From NCBI GenBank assembly GCA_040768665.1, contig JAXGMN010000015.1:62001-126000 (forward strand): a stretch of DNA of 64,000 bases, written 5' to 3'. Each line of letters begins with the position of its first letter. The stretch's first letter is position 1. Origin of the DNA: JABWBD01 sp040768665. Lineage in GTDB: Bacteria > Planctomycetota > Planctomycetia > Pirellulales > Thermoguttaceae. The notes beneath the pieces are model-generated. The model was not told where the DNA came from and made no database searches. It saw only the letters and a list, made by a program, of their open reading frames with translations. Below are positions 27,170 to 35,766 of this stretch, in pieces. A program made the position numbers and the translations under genes.

Positions 27170-27448
27170 ATGCACGTCTACGGCCCAGCGCATCTGCACG
27201 GCGCCCAGGCAATCAGCTCGCCCCATACATCCCGGCTATCCGGCCCTTCGGCCGCCCGGACGTATGCTCCGATCCAGGACGAACTGGACATTTCCGATGC
27301 CGGCCGACTGGTGGATGAGGCTCGCCAGATGCCGGAGATGCGGATGGACCGGATCCGCCAAATCCGGGCCGAGATCGCCGCCGGCACCTACGAAACCGAC
27401 GCCAAGCTGGAGGCGGCCCTGGGGCGGATGCTGGATGAGATCGGGTAA
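27170..27448 (+). CDS. flgM: FlgM-like anti-sigma factor
   Basis: A 92-residue protein starting at ATG 27170 after GAGGAG. The N-terminal MHVYGPAHLHGAQAI is typical of planctomycete FlgM-like proteins. The C-terminal half (LDISDAGRLVDEARQMPEMR and then IRAEIAAGTYETDAKLE) matches the sigma-28-binding helices of FlgM. The family holds the flagellar sigma factor inactive until the hook is complete. The stop overlaps the start of the fur-like gene (TAATG), so the two are translationally coupled. No other flagellar gene is in the window. Confidence 0.75.
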   Translation: MHVYGPAHLHGAQAISSPHTSRLSGPSAARTYAPIQDELDISDAGRLVDEARQMPEMRMDRIRQIRAEIAAGTYETDAKLEAALGRMLDEIG

Positions 27449-27921
27449 TGCCGGACAATTTTGCGCTTCCCAAGGTCAAAGTCAAGCTTTCGCCGGAGGA
27501 ACGATTCACCCAGTTTCTCCAGAAAGAAGGGAAGCGCGTCACGCAGCAGCGGCGGCTGATCGTCGAGCAGGTATTCAGCCACCACGATCACTTCGATGCG
27601 GATGAATTGATCGACCACCTCAAGGAGTTGATCCGGCGGCGCGAGGTGAGCCGGCCGACGGTTTATCGCACCCTGGGTGAACTCGTCGATGCGGGTCTGC
27701 TGCGAAAGATGGATCTCGGCGGCCGGAGCGTCTACGAGCACGATTACGGCTATCCCCGCCACGATCACCTCTATTGCCAGGTCTGCAACAAGCTGATCGA
27801 ATTCCACAGCGAGGCCGTCGAGCAGGTCCGCGACCGCGTTGCTCGGCAGCACAATTTCCACGTGCTCAGTCACCGCCTGTTCGTGACGGGCATTTGTGAA
27901 AAGTGCCGCAGGCGAGAGTGA
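27448..27921 (+). CDS. Fur family transcriptional regulator
   Basis: A 157-residue Fur/Zur/PerR-type repressor. The winged helix contains GKRVTQQRRLIVEQVF and SRPTVYRTLGELVDAGLL. The metal-binding half has RHDHLYCQVCNKLIEFHS and a second cysteine pair, CEKC, which together form the structural zinc site. Which metal it senses cannot be told from these residues. It overlaps flgM by one base. Confidence 0.9.
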   Translation: MPDNFALPKVKVKLSPEERFTQFLQKEGKRVTQQRRLIVEQVFSHHDHFDADELIDHLKELIRRREVSRPTVYRTLGELVDAGLLRKMDLGGRSVYEHDYGYPRHDHLYCQVCNKLIEFHSEAVEQVRDRVARQHNFHVLSHRLFVTGICEKCRRRE

Positions 27922-27964
27922 TCGTCTCGCCGGCGGCACGTTCGAACCGGTTGCAGTTGCCCAC

Positions 27965-29263
27965 CTACACCTTCTCCAGGGCAGTCTCGGTCTCGGTTGC
28001 CGGCACTTTGACCGTTTCCGGCCGTGAGACGTGCGGTGGATGGACCAGGAATGTCGCCATGGCAGCCAGGACCAGCAGGGCCGCGGCGGTGTAGTAGGCA
28101 TAGGTGAAGCTATTGCTGAGGTCGTAGAGTCGGCCTGCGAGGAGCGAGAGGATAAGTCCGCCGACCCCCCAGGAGGTAAAGACCAAACCGTAGTTCACGC
28201 CGAAGTTCTTGGGACCGTAATAGTCCTTGGTGATTGCGGGGAACAGGGCCAGATTGGACCCGTAATTGGCGCCGATCAAAGCGGCGATCAGCATCAGCGC
28301 AGAGAGGCTGCCGAGCGGCGAACCGGTCGTCGCATTAGCCAGCACGAACATGAGGCATGCCTGCAGGACGAAACAGCCGAGCAGGGTCTTCTGCCGTCCA
28401 AGCTTGTCCGAAAGCATCCCTGCAATGATGCGGCCGGCTCCGTTGCCGACGGCGCAGGCCGCCACCAGGACAAATCCTGCCTCGATCGCGGCCTGCTCTG
28501 ACGCGATCATCGCCAGCTTGGCGATGATCATCAACCCGGCGCCGGCGCCGCAGGCGTACATGAACCAAAGGAGATAGAATTGCCCGGTGCGGAGCATTTC
28601 CGAAGGTGCGAAATCCACTTTTGCAGCGGCCGCCGTCGCGACAATCGGTGCCGATCCGAGCGGAACATAACCTTTGGGCGGCGGCGCCAGGAACTGCGCC
28701 AGCCCGACGACCACGACAAGGAATGCGATCCCGAGCATCAGCATCGTTTGGGGGAGCCCGTAGACCGCGATCAAGGTCTTTGCCAGCGGCGCCGCGTAAA
28801 CCGACGCCAGACCAAAACCCGAAACGACCAAACCGGCAATCAGGCCCGTTCGGGAAGCGGGAAACCACTTGACCGCGGGCGGCGTGGCGGAAGCATAGCC
28901 GAAGCCGATTCCCGCTCCGGTCAGAATGCCGAAGTAAATGACATAGTACAAGTATTCCGTCGTTGTACTGGCCAGAACCATGCCGAGACCGACGAGCAGG
29001 CCGCCGATGCTGGCAACCAGCCGGGGCCCCAGCTTATCCTGGAGTCGCCCCGCAGGTACCATCGTGAGACTGAATACCAAGCAGGCAATCGCATAGGGGA
29101 AGGACCGGCTGGCTTCTCCCCAGCCCCATTCGGCAGGGATCGCCTTACTGATGACGCTCCACGTATACAAAATTCCCAGAGCCAGGTTGACCCCGAGCCC
29201 GGCGAAGGTCACGCGCCAACCAAGGTTCTTTACGCCCGCGCCCGTCGTTGCGTCGCGCTTCAT
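27965..29263 (-). CDS. MFS transporter of the oxalate/formate antiporter (OFA) family
   Basis: A 432-residue protein with 12 hydrophobic helices. LGILYTWSVISKAIPAEWGW in helix 1, LVFSLTMVPAGRLQDKLGPR before helix 3 and GFGYASATPPAVKWFPASR are the standard OFA/OxlT-like signatures. Members exchange carboxylates such as oxalate, formate or pyruvate, but most are uncharacterised. It is convergent with fur. Nothing next to it reveals the substrate. Confidence 0.85.
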   Translation of the reverse strand: MKRDATTGAGVKNLGWRVTFAGLGVNLALGILYTWSVISKAIPAEWGWGEASRSFPYAIACLVFSLTMVPAGRLQDKLGPRLVASIGGLLVGLGMVLASTTTEYLYYVIYFGILTGAGIGFGYASATPPAVKWFPASRTGLIAGLVVSGFGLASVYAAPLAKTLIAVYGLPQTMLMLGIAFLVVVVGLAQFLAPPPKGYVPLGSAPIVATAAAAKVDFAPSEMLRTGQFYLLWFMYACGAGAGLMIIAKLAMIASEQAAIEAGFVLVAACAVGNGAGRIIAGMLSDKLGRQKTLLGCFVLQACLMFVLANATTGSPLGSLSALMLIAALIGANYGSNLALFPAITKDYYGPKNFGVNYGLVFTSWGVGGLILSLLAGRLYDLSNSFTYAYYTAAALLVLAAMATFLVHPPHVSRPETVKVPATETETALEKV

Positions 29264-29587
29264 CAGTTTCTCCCAGTCGAATGGAAAGTTGCGGAAACGG
29301 AAGAGCTGTGGTGGCCAGGGCGTCGCTGCCTCTGGCGCGGTGGCAAATTGCCCAAGCGGAGAACCCCAGTGTGATGTTAGAGTGGGTGCAAGTCAAGACT
29401 GCGCAAGAGCGCTCGGCCGGCAATGCCGGGACAGGGCCTCCCCACCATTCCGGTGGTCACGGAGCGAGGCGAACGCCTGGATTTGCTTGCGTGAGCAGTC
29501 GGGGTAGTTACAATCGGTCTTCAGCGGAGGACGCTCGCATCGAGACGTCGCGCTGTGTCCGAACTCCGAAACACTGAGAGTCCTGCC

Positions 29588-32563
29588 ATGACAGCGTTGC
29601 CCTACCAGCCTGCAGCCAGAGATTGTCGGCGTCGGAGTGTCTGGTGCCTTCTGATCGTCGCGGAGGTTGCATTCGCGCCCCCCCCTTGGTTGGCAGCAGC
29701 CGAATGGAATGCGATTGGGCCGGCCGTCCAGGCGGCAGTCGAATCGGACTGGATGGATGAGGACCGCTTGTTCCATGCCACAGTTCGGCAACAGCCCAAG
29801 CAGCCTGCACAGCGGCCAAACGTGACCACTTCCCAGGACGCCGCCGGCGGATGCGATGGGATCAAGAACGGCTGTTGGGGCTTTCACACGGCCAGCGGCG
29901 AGCAAGACCCGTGGTGGCAGGTCGACCTGGGCGAAGCCGTGCAACTCGACCGCGTGGTGATTTATAACCGAACCGATCATGGGAAAGGCGGACGAAACGC
30001 CCGCATCCAGGTCCTCGTTGCCGAAGAGCCGGAATGCCGCGAGTTTCGAAAGGTTTACCAGCACGACGGCAGCGGCTTCGGCGGCGCCGGTGACCAGAAG
30101 CCGCTGGTAGTGGACCTGAAGCAGCAGGACGTCGTGGCGAGGGTCGTGCGGTTGGCCATGGCCGGCCGCTGCTCTTTCGCGCTGGACGAAGTCGAGGTCT
30201 ACGGGGCCGACGACCCGCGGAAGAATCTCGCCTTGGGAAGTCCGGCCGATCAGAAGAGCGTCGGGCCGTATTCCTGGCCGGGAACCATGCCCCAGGCGAC
30301 CGTTGCCGCGATCTTCGGAGAAGCACCGGTGGCCGCGGGAGGCCCGGAATTCTCGTTGGCGCACCTGCGGCAAGTGGTCGACCGCGGCATGGCCCTCGCC
30401 GGCCGACTGGAGCCGAAAGCGGACCCGCAGCGGCTGGCGCCCCTGGCCACTCGGTTGGCAGAAATCGAGCGGCAGCTTTCCGAGATGGAGAAGGCCGGCG
30501 ACGCGCCCGGAGACGCAAGGAAGGAGATCTATTTCGAGACCCGCCGGGTGAGCCGGCAGATCGCGTTCTGCAATCCGCTGCTCGATATGGACAGGATCCT
30601 GTTCATCAAGCGGCACGCGGCGGGCGGAGTGTTCCATATGTGCGATCAGTACTACGGCTGCAATGCCAGGCCGGGAGGCGGACTGTTCGTGCTCTCGGAT
30701 CCGTTTGGGCCGGAGCCCAAGCTCGTCGATCTTCTGGAGAATTCCGTCGTCGAGAACGGTCGGCTCAAGGGCAAAAAGCTTTCCGGCGGATCGCTGCTTT
30801 CGCCGGAGCTGTCGTTCGACGGCCGGACAGTCCTCTTCGCCTACAGCGAGGCGGCCGCATGGCCGAAGTACCAGGGGAAGGAAGCTTACGAATGGACGCC
30901 GGAGTGCAGCTATCACATTTTCAAGTGCAATGCCGACGGCAGCGGCTTGGTCCAGTTGACCGACGGGGCGTGGAACGACTTCGATCCGTGTTTCCTCCCA
31001 AACGGCCGTATCGTGTTTATTTCGGAACGGCGCGGAGGCTACTTGCGGTGCGGGCGCCATTGCCCGGTCTACACGATGTTTTCCATGCGGCCGGACGGCA
31101 GCGACATCATTTGCCTAAGCTTCCACGAGACGCATGAGTGGCATCCCAGCGTGAACAACGACGGCATGCTCGTTTACAGCCGCTGGGACTATGTCGACCG
31201 GGACACGAACATCGCCCACCACATCTGGACCTGCTACCCCGACGGCCGCGATCCCCGCACCTTTCACGGCAACTATCCCGAGAAGCGGGAGAACCGGCCG
31301 TGGATGGAGATGAGCGTGCGAGCCGTGCCGGGTTCGCACAAGTACGTGGCGTCGACCGGGGCCCACCACGGCCACGCATTTGGCTCGCTCGTGCTCCTCG
31401 ATCCGCGGATCGAGGACGATGGGGCCATGTCGCAACTGCAGCGACTCACGCCCGAGGTGCCCTTCCCCGAGGCGGAGGGCAAACCGACCTCGCGGTACAT
31501 GTGCTATGGTACGCCGTGGCCCTTGAGCGAAGACGATTATTTGTGTGCCTACGATGCCGGGGCGAAGAACCATGGGGTCTACTGGATCGACCGCTACGGC
31601 AACAGGGAGCTGCTTTACCGGGATCCGACGATCGCCTCGATCAGTCCGATTCCGCTGAGGGCACGTCCGACGCCGCCAGTTCTTCCGAGCCAGACGACGC
31701 AGGCGGCCGAGGACCGCCTTGCCGGTCAGGATCCGAAGTCAACCGTCGCCGTGATGAACGTTTACGAATCGGATTTCGACTGGCCCGAAGGAACGAAGAT
31801 CGACTCGCTGCGGGTGATCCAGCTTTTGCCGAAGTCGACCGCGCCGCCCAACCAGCCGCGGATCGGCGTCGCAAACCAGACGAACGCCCGGGCGGTGCTG
31901 GGCACCGTTCCGGTCGAGACGGACGGCAGCATCTACTTCGAAGCGCCGGCGGGGGTGCCGTTGTACTTTCAGGTGCTCGACGAACGGGGGCTAGCCGTGC
32001 AATCGATGCGTTCGGCAACCTACTTGCATCCCGGAGAGCGGCTGACATGCCAGGGATGCCACGAGCGGAAGCACCAGCCGCCGAGGCCGGTGGAACAGGT
32101 TCCGCTGGCGCTGCAGCGGGCGCCTTCGCCAATCCAGCCCGACGTGGAGGGCTCCAACCCGTTTAGCTACGTACGGCTCGTCCAACCGGCGCTGGACCGC
32201 AATTGCGTCGAGTGCCACCGGGAGAAAAAGGCGCTCGATCTGACGGGCAAAGTCGACGGCGGCAACGGCTGGACTCGTTCGTACACGAACCTCGCCGGCA
32301 AGTACGGGTTTTACTTTCACGTAAGCAACGGATCGATCAACCAGGGGATCCACGGCGGCAGTCGCACGGTGCCCGGGCAGTTCGGGGCAATGGCTTCCGG
32401 GCTGATGAAGTACCTGGACGCATCGCACTACGACGTAGAGCTCAGCGACGAGGACTTCCACCGCGTCACGCTCTGGCTCGACTGCAATTCGGAGTTCTAT
32501 GGATCCTATGAGAACACGGAAGCGCAGGGCCGGGGCGAAGTCGTGAAGCCATCACTCGAATAG
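29588..32563 (+). CDS. large secreted discoidin / TolB-propeller / diheme protein, HzsA-middle-domain type
   Basis: A 991-residue protein; ATG 29588 is preferred to GTG 29555 because the RRR-hydrophobic-AAA signal peptide follows directly. Residues about 60-210 resemble an F5/8 discoidin domain (WWQVDLGEAVQLDRVVIYNR). The middle holds PD40/TolB-like propeller blades (SFDGRTVLFAYSE, NDFDPCFLPNGRIVFISERR). The C-terminal part has two heme-c motifs, CQGCH at residue 821 and CVECH at 873. This combination is the planctomycete group related to the middle domain of hydrazine synthase alpha. A periplasmic redox or binding role is inferred; hydrazine synthesis is not implied. Confidence 0.85.
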   Translation: MTALPYQPAARDCRRRSVWCLLIVAEVAFAPPPWLAAAEWNAIGPAVQAAVESDWMDEDRLFHATVRQQPKQPAQRPNVTTSQDAAGGCDGIKNGCWGFHTASGEQDPWWQVDLGEAVQLDRVVIYNRTDHGKGGRNARIQVLVAEEPECREFRKVYQHDGSGFGGAGDQKPLVVDLKQQDVVARVVRLAMAGRCSFALDEVEVYGADDPRKNLALGSPADQKSVGPYSWPGTMPQATVAAIFGEAPVAAGGPEFSLAHLRQVVDRGMALAGRLEPKADPQRLAPLATRLAEIERQLSEMEKAGDAPGDARKEIYFETRRVSRQIAFCNPLLDMDRILFIKRHAAGGVFHMCDQYYGCNARPGGGLFVLSDPFGPEPKLVDLLENSVVENGRLKGKKLSGGSLLSPELSFDGRTVLFAYSEAAAWPKYQGKEAYEWTPECSYHIFKCNADGSGLVQLTDGAWNDFDPCFLPNGRIVFISERRGGYLRCGRHCPVYTMFSMRPDGSDIICLSFHETHEWHPSVNNDGMLVYSRWDYVDRDTNIAHHIWTCYPDGRDPRTFHGNYPEKRENRPWMEMSVRAVPGSHKYVASTGAHHGHAFGSLVLLDPRIEDDGAMSQLQRLTPEVPFPEAEGKPTSRYMCYGTPWPLSEDDYLCAYDAGAKNHGVYWIDRYGNRELLYRDPTIASISPIPLRARPTPPVLPSQTTQAAEDRLAGQDPKSTVAVMNVYESDFDWPEGTKIDSLRVIQLLPKSTAPPNQPRIGVANQTNARAVLGTVPVETDGSIYFEAPAGVPLYFQVLDERGLAVQSMRSATYLHPGERLTCQGCHERKHQPPRPVEQVPLALQRAPSPIQPDVEGSNPFSYVRLVQPALDRNCVECHREKKALDLTGKVDGGNGWTRSYTNLAGKYGFYFHVSNGSINQGIHGGSRTVPGQFGAMASGLMKYLDASHYDVELSDEDFHRVTLWLDCNSEFYGSYENTEAQGRGEVVKPSLE

Positions 32564-32564
32564 G

Positions 32565-33413
32565 CTACCAGCGCTTGGCGACCTCCGCCTTCATGAAGTT
32601 CAAACCATCGGTGGCAAGCTGGCGCTCGCTGTCGTACATTCGCCGCCAGATCTTCGTTGCCGGCACAAGCCGCTCCAGGGCCAACCCGAAGGCCTCGATC
32701 ACCATCAGGTTGTCGTAGCCGATTTCCTTGAGCGTGTCGAAATTCTCCGGCCAGCGAACGTTGCCCTTTCCGGGGGTACTGCGGTCGTTCTCGGAGATGT
32801 GCACGTGGACCAGATGATCCTTTAATGCGCGGATCGCATCGGGGGTGTTCTTCTCCTCGATGTGCGAGTGAAACGTGTCGTACATCATCTTGCAGTGCGG
32901 ATGATTGACGTCGCGGCAGAAGCGGGCTCCGTCAGCCGCCGTGTTGAGCAGGTAGCACTCGAAGCGATTGACGTACTCAAGCCCCAGCATCACACCGGCT
33001 TTCTGCGCGTGCTCGGCCACCTCGCGCATGCTATCGACCGCCCACTGCCACTCGTCGGCCGTCGGGCCCTTGCCGCTGAAATAGCCCAGGGCGGAATGGT
33101 ATGGCCCCACCAGGGCTTCGCATCCGGCCGCCTGGCAGCAATCCACGGCAAGCTTGTTGGCGGCAATTCCCTTTTTCCGCATTTCCGGATCCGGCGACAT
33201 CGGATTGTCGTCCGCACCGCGAACCGTGACGCCGGTCCGGGCCAGCCCCGCATCGTCGAGGTACTTGCACCACTTTGCATACTTATCCACATCCAGTTCG
33301 AACACCGGGACCTCGACGGCATCGAAGCCGATCGCCTTGATGTCGTCCAGAACCGGCCGGATTTCCTCGTGAAGCGTATCCGTCCACAGCAGCAGATTCA
33401 GTCCGTACCGCAT
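32565..33413 (-). CDS. sugar phosphate isomerase/epimerase (xylose-isomerase-like TIM barrel)
   Basis: A 282-residue TIM-barrel protein starting at ATG 33413 behind AAAGGAG. Conserved metal-ligand blocks are LGLEYVNRFE, CKMMYDTFHSHIEE, VHVHISENDR and MVIEAFG, which give the Glu-Asp-His-Glu site of the D-tagatose/D-psicose 3-epimerase and hydroxypyruvate-isomerase-like group. A longer open frame upstream, to 34412, is a shadow over nnrD. The sugar substrate is unknown. Confidence 0.85.
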   Translation of the reverse strand: MRYGLNLLLWTDTLHEEIRPVLDDIKAIGFDAVEVPVFELDVDKYAKWCKYLDDAGLARTGVTVRGADDNPMSPDPEMRKKGIAANKLAVDCCQAAGCEALVGPYHSALGYFSGKGPTADEWQWAVDSMREVAEHAQKAGVMLGLEYVNRFECYLLNTAADGARFCRDVNHPHCKMMYDTFHSHIEEKNTPDAIRALKDHLVHVHISENDRSTPGKGNVRWPENFDTLKEIGYDNLMVIEAFGLALERLVPATKIWRRMYDSERQLATDGLNFMKAEVAKRW

Positions 33414-33469
33414 CGCAGTTCTCCTTTGGCAGCCCCTCGATTGAAGTGGAACAGGTTTTCGACTCCGGA

Positions 33470-34381
33470 TTATCCAGCAGTGTCGCCGTTTCTTTGCGAT
33501 CTTGCAACCGCGGCGAACGCCTGCGGCAGGTACGCAACCAGGTCGCCGGCGATCAACGACTCGTGGCCGAGTTCCGCGGCGGCCAGATCGCCGGCAAACC
33601 CGTGAAGGTAGACGCCCAGCCGCGCGGCGTCGATCGCACAAGACTTCTGGCTCAACAGCGACACGATCAGCCCGGTCAGCACGTCGCCGCTGCCGCCGGT
33701 GGCCATTCCTGGATTGCCCGTGGTGTTGCTTGCGGCCAGGCGGCCGTCGGTGACGAGCGTGCGATGGCCCTTGAGAACGACGACGACCCCGCAGCGTGCT
33801 GCCAGCTCGATGGCGGCCTCCTCTCGCTCCTGCAACGGCGGCACACGCTCGGCGCCGATCAGCCGTGAAAACTCGCCAGGGTGAGGGGTGAGGATCCTTG
33901 GACCGCCCGGACGCGCAAGCACCTCGGGTCGAGCGGCCAGCGCGTTGAGCCCGTCGGCGTCGACGACGATCGGTTTCTCCGAACGCGTGTAGATTGTCGC
34001 AACCAGTGCATCGAGCCCGGACGACCGCCCCAATCCGGGCCCGATGGCCATGGCGGTGGCCTGGGCTAGAATGCGAAGTACCGTCGGAGTTGCCGAAAAG
34101 GCAATCCGGCCTCGCCGGTCGCAGGGGAGCGGCGTAGTCAGATAGGACGGCTCGACCGCAGCAACCGTGTCCAGGCAAACATCGGCGACGGCTAGCCGAA
34201 CCAGTCCTGCCCCACCTCGCAAGGCCGCCATGCCGGCGAGCGTCACGGCACCCGTCATCCCTCGCGACCCGCCGAGAACGAGCGCGGTGCCGAACGTTCC
34301 CTTGTGGCTTTCGGGATCCCGCTCGGCCAAGACCGGCAGATTCTTCAGGGTCGTCTCTTTGCGGTCCGTTTCGTGGTTCAT
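33470..34381 (-). CDS. nnrD: ADP-dependent NAD(P)H-hydrate dehydratase
   Basis: A 303-residue ribokinase-fold protein. KGTFGTALVLGGSRGMTGA at the front, GPGLGRS, VVDADGLNAL, ILTPHPGEFSRL and the anion-hole/catalytic GNPGMATGGSGDVLTG are the full set of NnrD signatures. The enzyme dehydrates the S form of damaged NAD(P)H hydrate, using ADP. The N-terminal epimerase domain often fused in other bacteria is absent. Its start overlaps the stop of larB by four bases, so the two are co-translated. Confidence 0.93.
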   Translation of the reverse strand: MNHETDRKETTLKNLPVLAERDPESHKGTFGTALVLGGSRGMTGAVTLAGMAALRGGAGLVRLAVADVCLDTVAAVEPSYLTTPLPCDRRGRIAFSATPTVLRILAQATAMAIGPGLGRSSGLDALVATIYTRSEKPIVVDADGLNALAARPEVLARPGGPRILTPHPGEFSRLIGAERVPPLQEREEAAIELAARCGVVVVLKGHRTLVTDGRLAASNTTGNPGMATGGSGDVLTGLIVSLLSQKSCAIDAARLGVYLHGFAGDLAAAELGHESLIAGDLVAYLPQAFAAVARSQRNGDTAG

Positions 34382-35151
34382 CGGGTACGTCCGAGCGCAA
34401 CGTTTCTGGCAATCAAGCCGGCCACGTAGCCTCCTTTGAAACCGGCATCGATGTTGACGACCGTGACGTTGGAGGCGCAGCTATTGAGCATCCCTAGCAG
34501 TGCCGCCAACCCGCCGAAACTCGCACCATACCCGACGCTCGTCGGCACGGCGATAACCGGACAGGCGACGTGTCCACCGACGACGCTCGGCAGGGCGCCC
34601 TCCATCCCCGCCACGACTACGACGGCGTCAGCCAAATGGATCAGCGGCAGATTCGCAGTGAGCCGGTGAGGCCCCGCCACGCCGATGTCTTGCACCATCG
34701 TCACTTCCGCACCGGTCCAGAGGGCCGTTTCCCGGGCCTCTTCGCCGACGGGCAAATCACTCGTGCCGGCGGTGACAATGGCGACTTTGCCGGCGGGCGT
34801 CTCTTGCGGCCGGTCGGCCGGTGGAATGCGGAATGTGCGGCCCACGGGGTTGTACACGGCGCCCGGAAATTGCGGCACCAACTCGGCGGCTTGCTCGGGC
34901 GTCATCCGCGTGGCCAGCACGTCGACGCCGCTTTCCAGCAGGGCGTTAAAAATCTTCGCCATCGCGGCCACCGTCTTGCCCTGGGCGAAAACCACCTCGG
35001 GAAAGCCGCAACGTCGACCGCGATCCAGGTCGACTTGGGCCTCGCCCACGTCCGCAATTGCCGGGGAACGGAGCAATTTCGCAAACTCTGGCACGGACAC
35101 GGCTCCCGAAAGGAGTTGCTGGGCCAGTCTCTCGATCTCGTGAGTTTCCAT
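34378..35151 (-). CDS. larB: nickel-pincer cofactor biosynthesis protein LarB
   Basis: Taking ATG 35151 rather than a TTG seven codons earlier, the protein has 257 residues. The N-terminal helices (ETHEIERLAQQLLSGAVSV) and FPEVVFAQGKTVAAM, IVTAGTSDLPVGEEA, VVVAGMEGALPSVVGG and VPTSVGYGASFGG fit LarB, a PurE-like carboxylase/hydrolase that makes the pyridinium-3,5-biscarboxylate mononucleotide precursor of the nickel pincer. LarE, LarC and LarA are not in the window. Confidence 0.92.
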   Translation of the reverse strand: METHEIERLAQQLLSGAVSVPEFAKLLRSPAIADVGEAQVDLDRGRRCGFPEVVFAQGKTVAAMAKIFNALLESGVDVLATRMTPEQAAELVPQFPGAVYNPVGRTFRIPPADRPQETPAGKVAIVTAGTSDLPVGEEARETALWTGAEVTMVQDIGVAGPHRLTANLPLIHLADAVVVVAGMEGALPSVVGGHVACPVIAVPTSVGYGASFGGLAALLGMLNSCASNVTVVNIDAGFKGGYVAGLIARNVALGRTR

Positions 35152-35212
35152 AGTACGTCTTATGGTAGCCAATTCGCGGGGCAGAGTCCAATCCGCGCGC
35201 TCCGGCTGTGAC

Positions 35213-35303
35213 TACTGAAAAAGGGGATAGGCACCACAACATCTTGTGCCTGTCGTCAAGTCAATCTAGCACTGGTTGCAGAGCCAGTTCCCTTTTTCAG
35301 CAG
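35213..35303. repeat. type-A palindromic element (TGAAAAAGGGGATAGGCACC)
   Basis: The left end CTACTGAAAAAGGGGATAGG and right end GAGCCAGTTCCCTTTTTCAG mirror each other with a few mismatches. It lies upstream of the divergent larB and fwdD genes. Confidence 0.8.
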
Positions 35304-35421
35304 CCCCCGGGTGCGGCCGGGGATCCTGGCGAGAATCTTGCCGCGACCGACTTGCCCGGAGGGTTGACCGGCGCCAACAATGAAACCAGCCGACCATCAT
35401 TAACCGTCGCAATGCAGTCCC

Positions 35422-35766
35422 ATGGCCGAGCCATTCATCCTGATTCCAGGCCGCACCAGCCGGCAGGGTTGCGGCATCAGCGAAGGAAAATCGAGCGAAA
35501 CCTACTTGAGCGAGACGAGCGTCCTGCAGGTCGCGCCGGAAGATCTCGCCCGGCTTGGGATTGTCGAAGGCAGCCGCGTACGGCTCCGCAGCGCGACGGG
35601 CCAGGTTGAACTGTCGGTCGCGGGAGCCAGGGCGGGCGAACTTCCACCCGGCGTGCTTTTCATGGCGTACGGCGACATGTCGAGCCGTCTTTTGGGAGCG
35701 GACACGGAGGCATCCGGTATGCCGACCAGCAAGGGCATCGACGTGGAACTGGAGAAGTTGCCGTGA
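35422..35766 (+). CDS. formylmethanofuran dehydrogenase subunit D-like, molybdopterin-dinucleotide-binding domain
   Basis: A 114-residue single-domain protein. ILIPGRTSRQGCGISEGK and APEDLARLGIVEGSRVRLRS, followed by PPGVLFMAYGD, match the C-terminal pterin-binding beta-barrel of molybdenum/tungsten oxidoreductases as found in FwdD/FmdD. The stop overlaps the GTG start of the next gene (GTGA), and that gene encodes the matching catalytic-type subunit. In archaea the two form one active-site unit. Confidence 0.85.
   Translation: MAEPFILIPGRTSRQGCGISEGKSSETYLSETSVLQVAPEDLARLGIVEGSRVRLRSATGQVELSVAGARAGELPPGVLFMAYGDMSSRLLGADTEASGMPTSKGIDVELEKLP

Noticed and set aside
33414..34412. N-terminal extension of the sugar isomerase gene
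   Set aside because: The isomerase starts at 33413 behind a strong ribosome site. The extension overlaps nnrD out of frame and has biased, non-protein composition.
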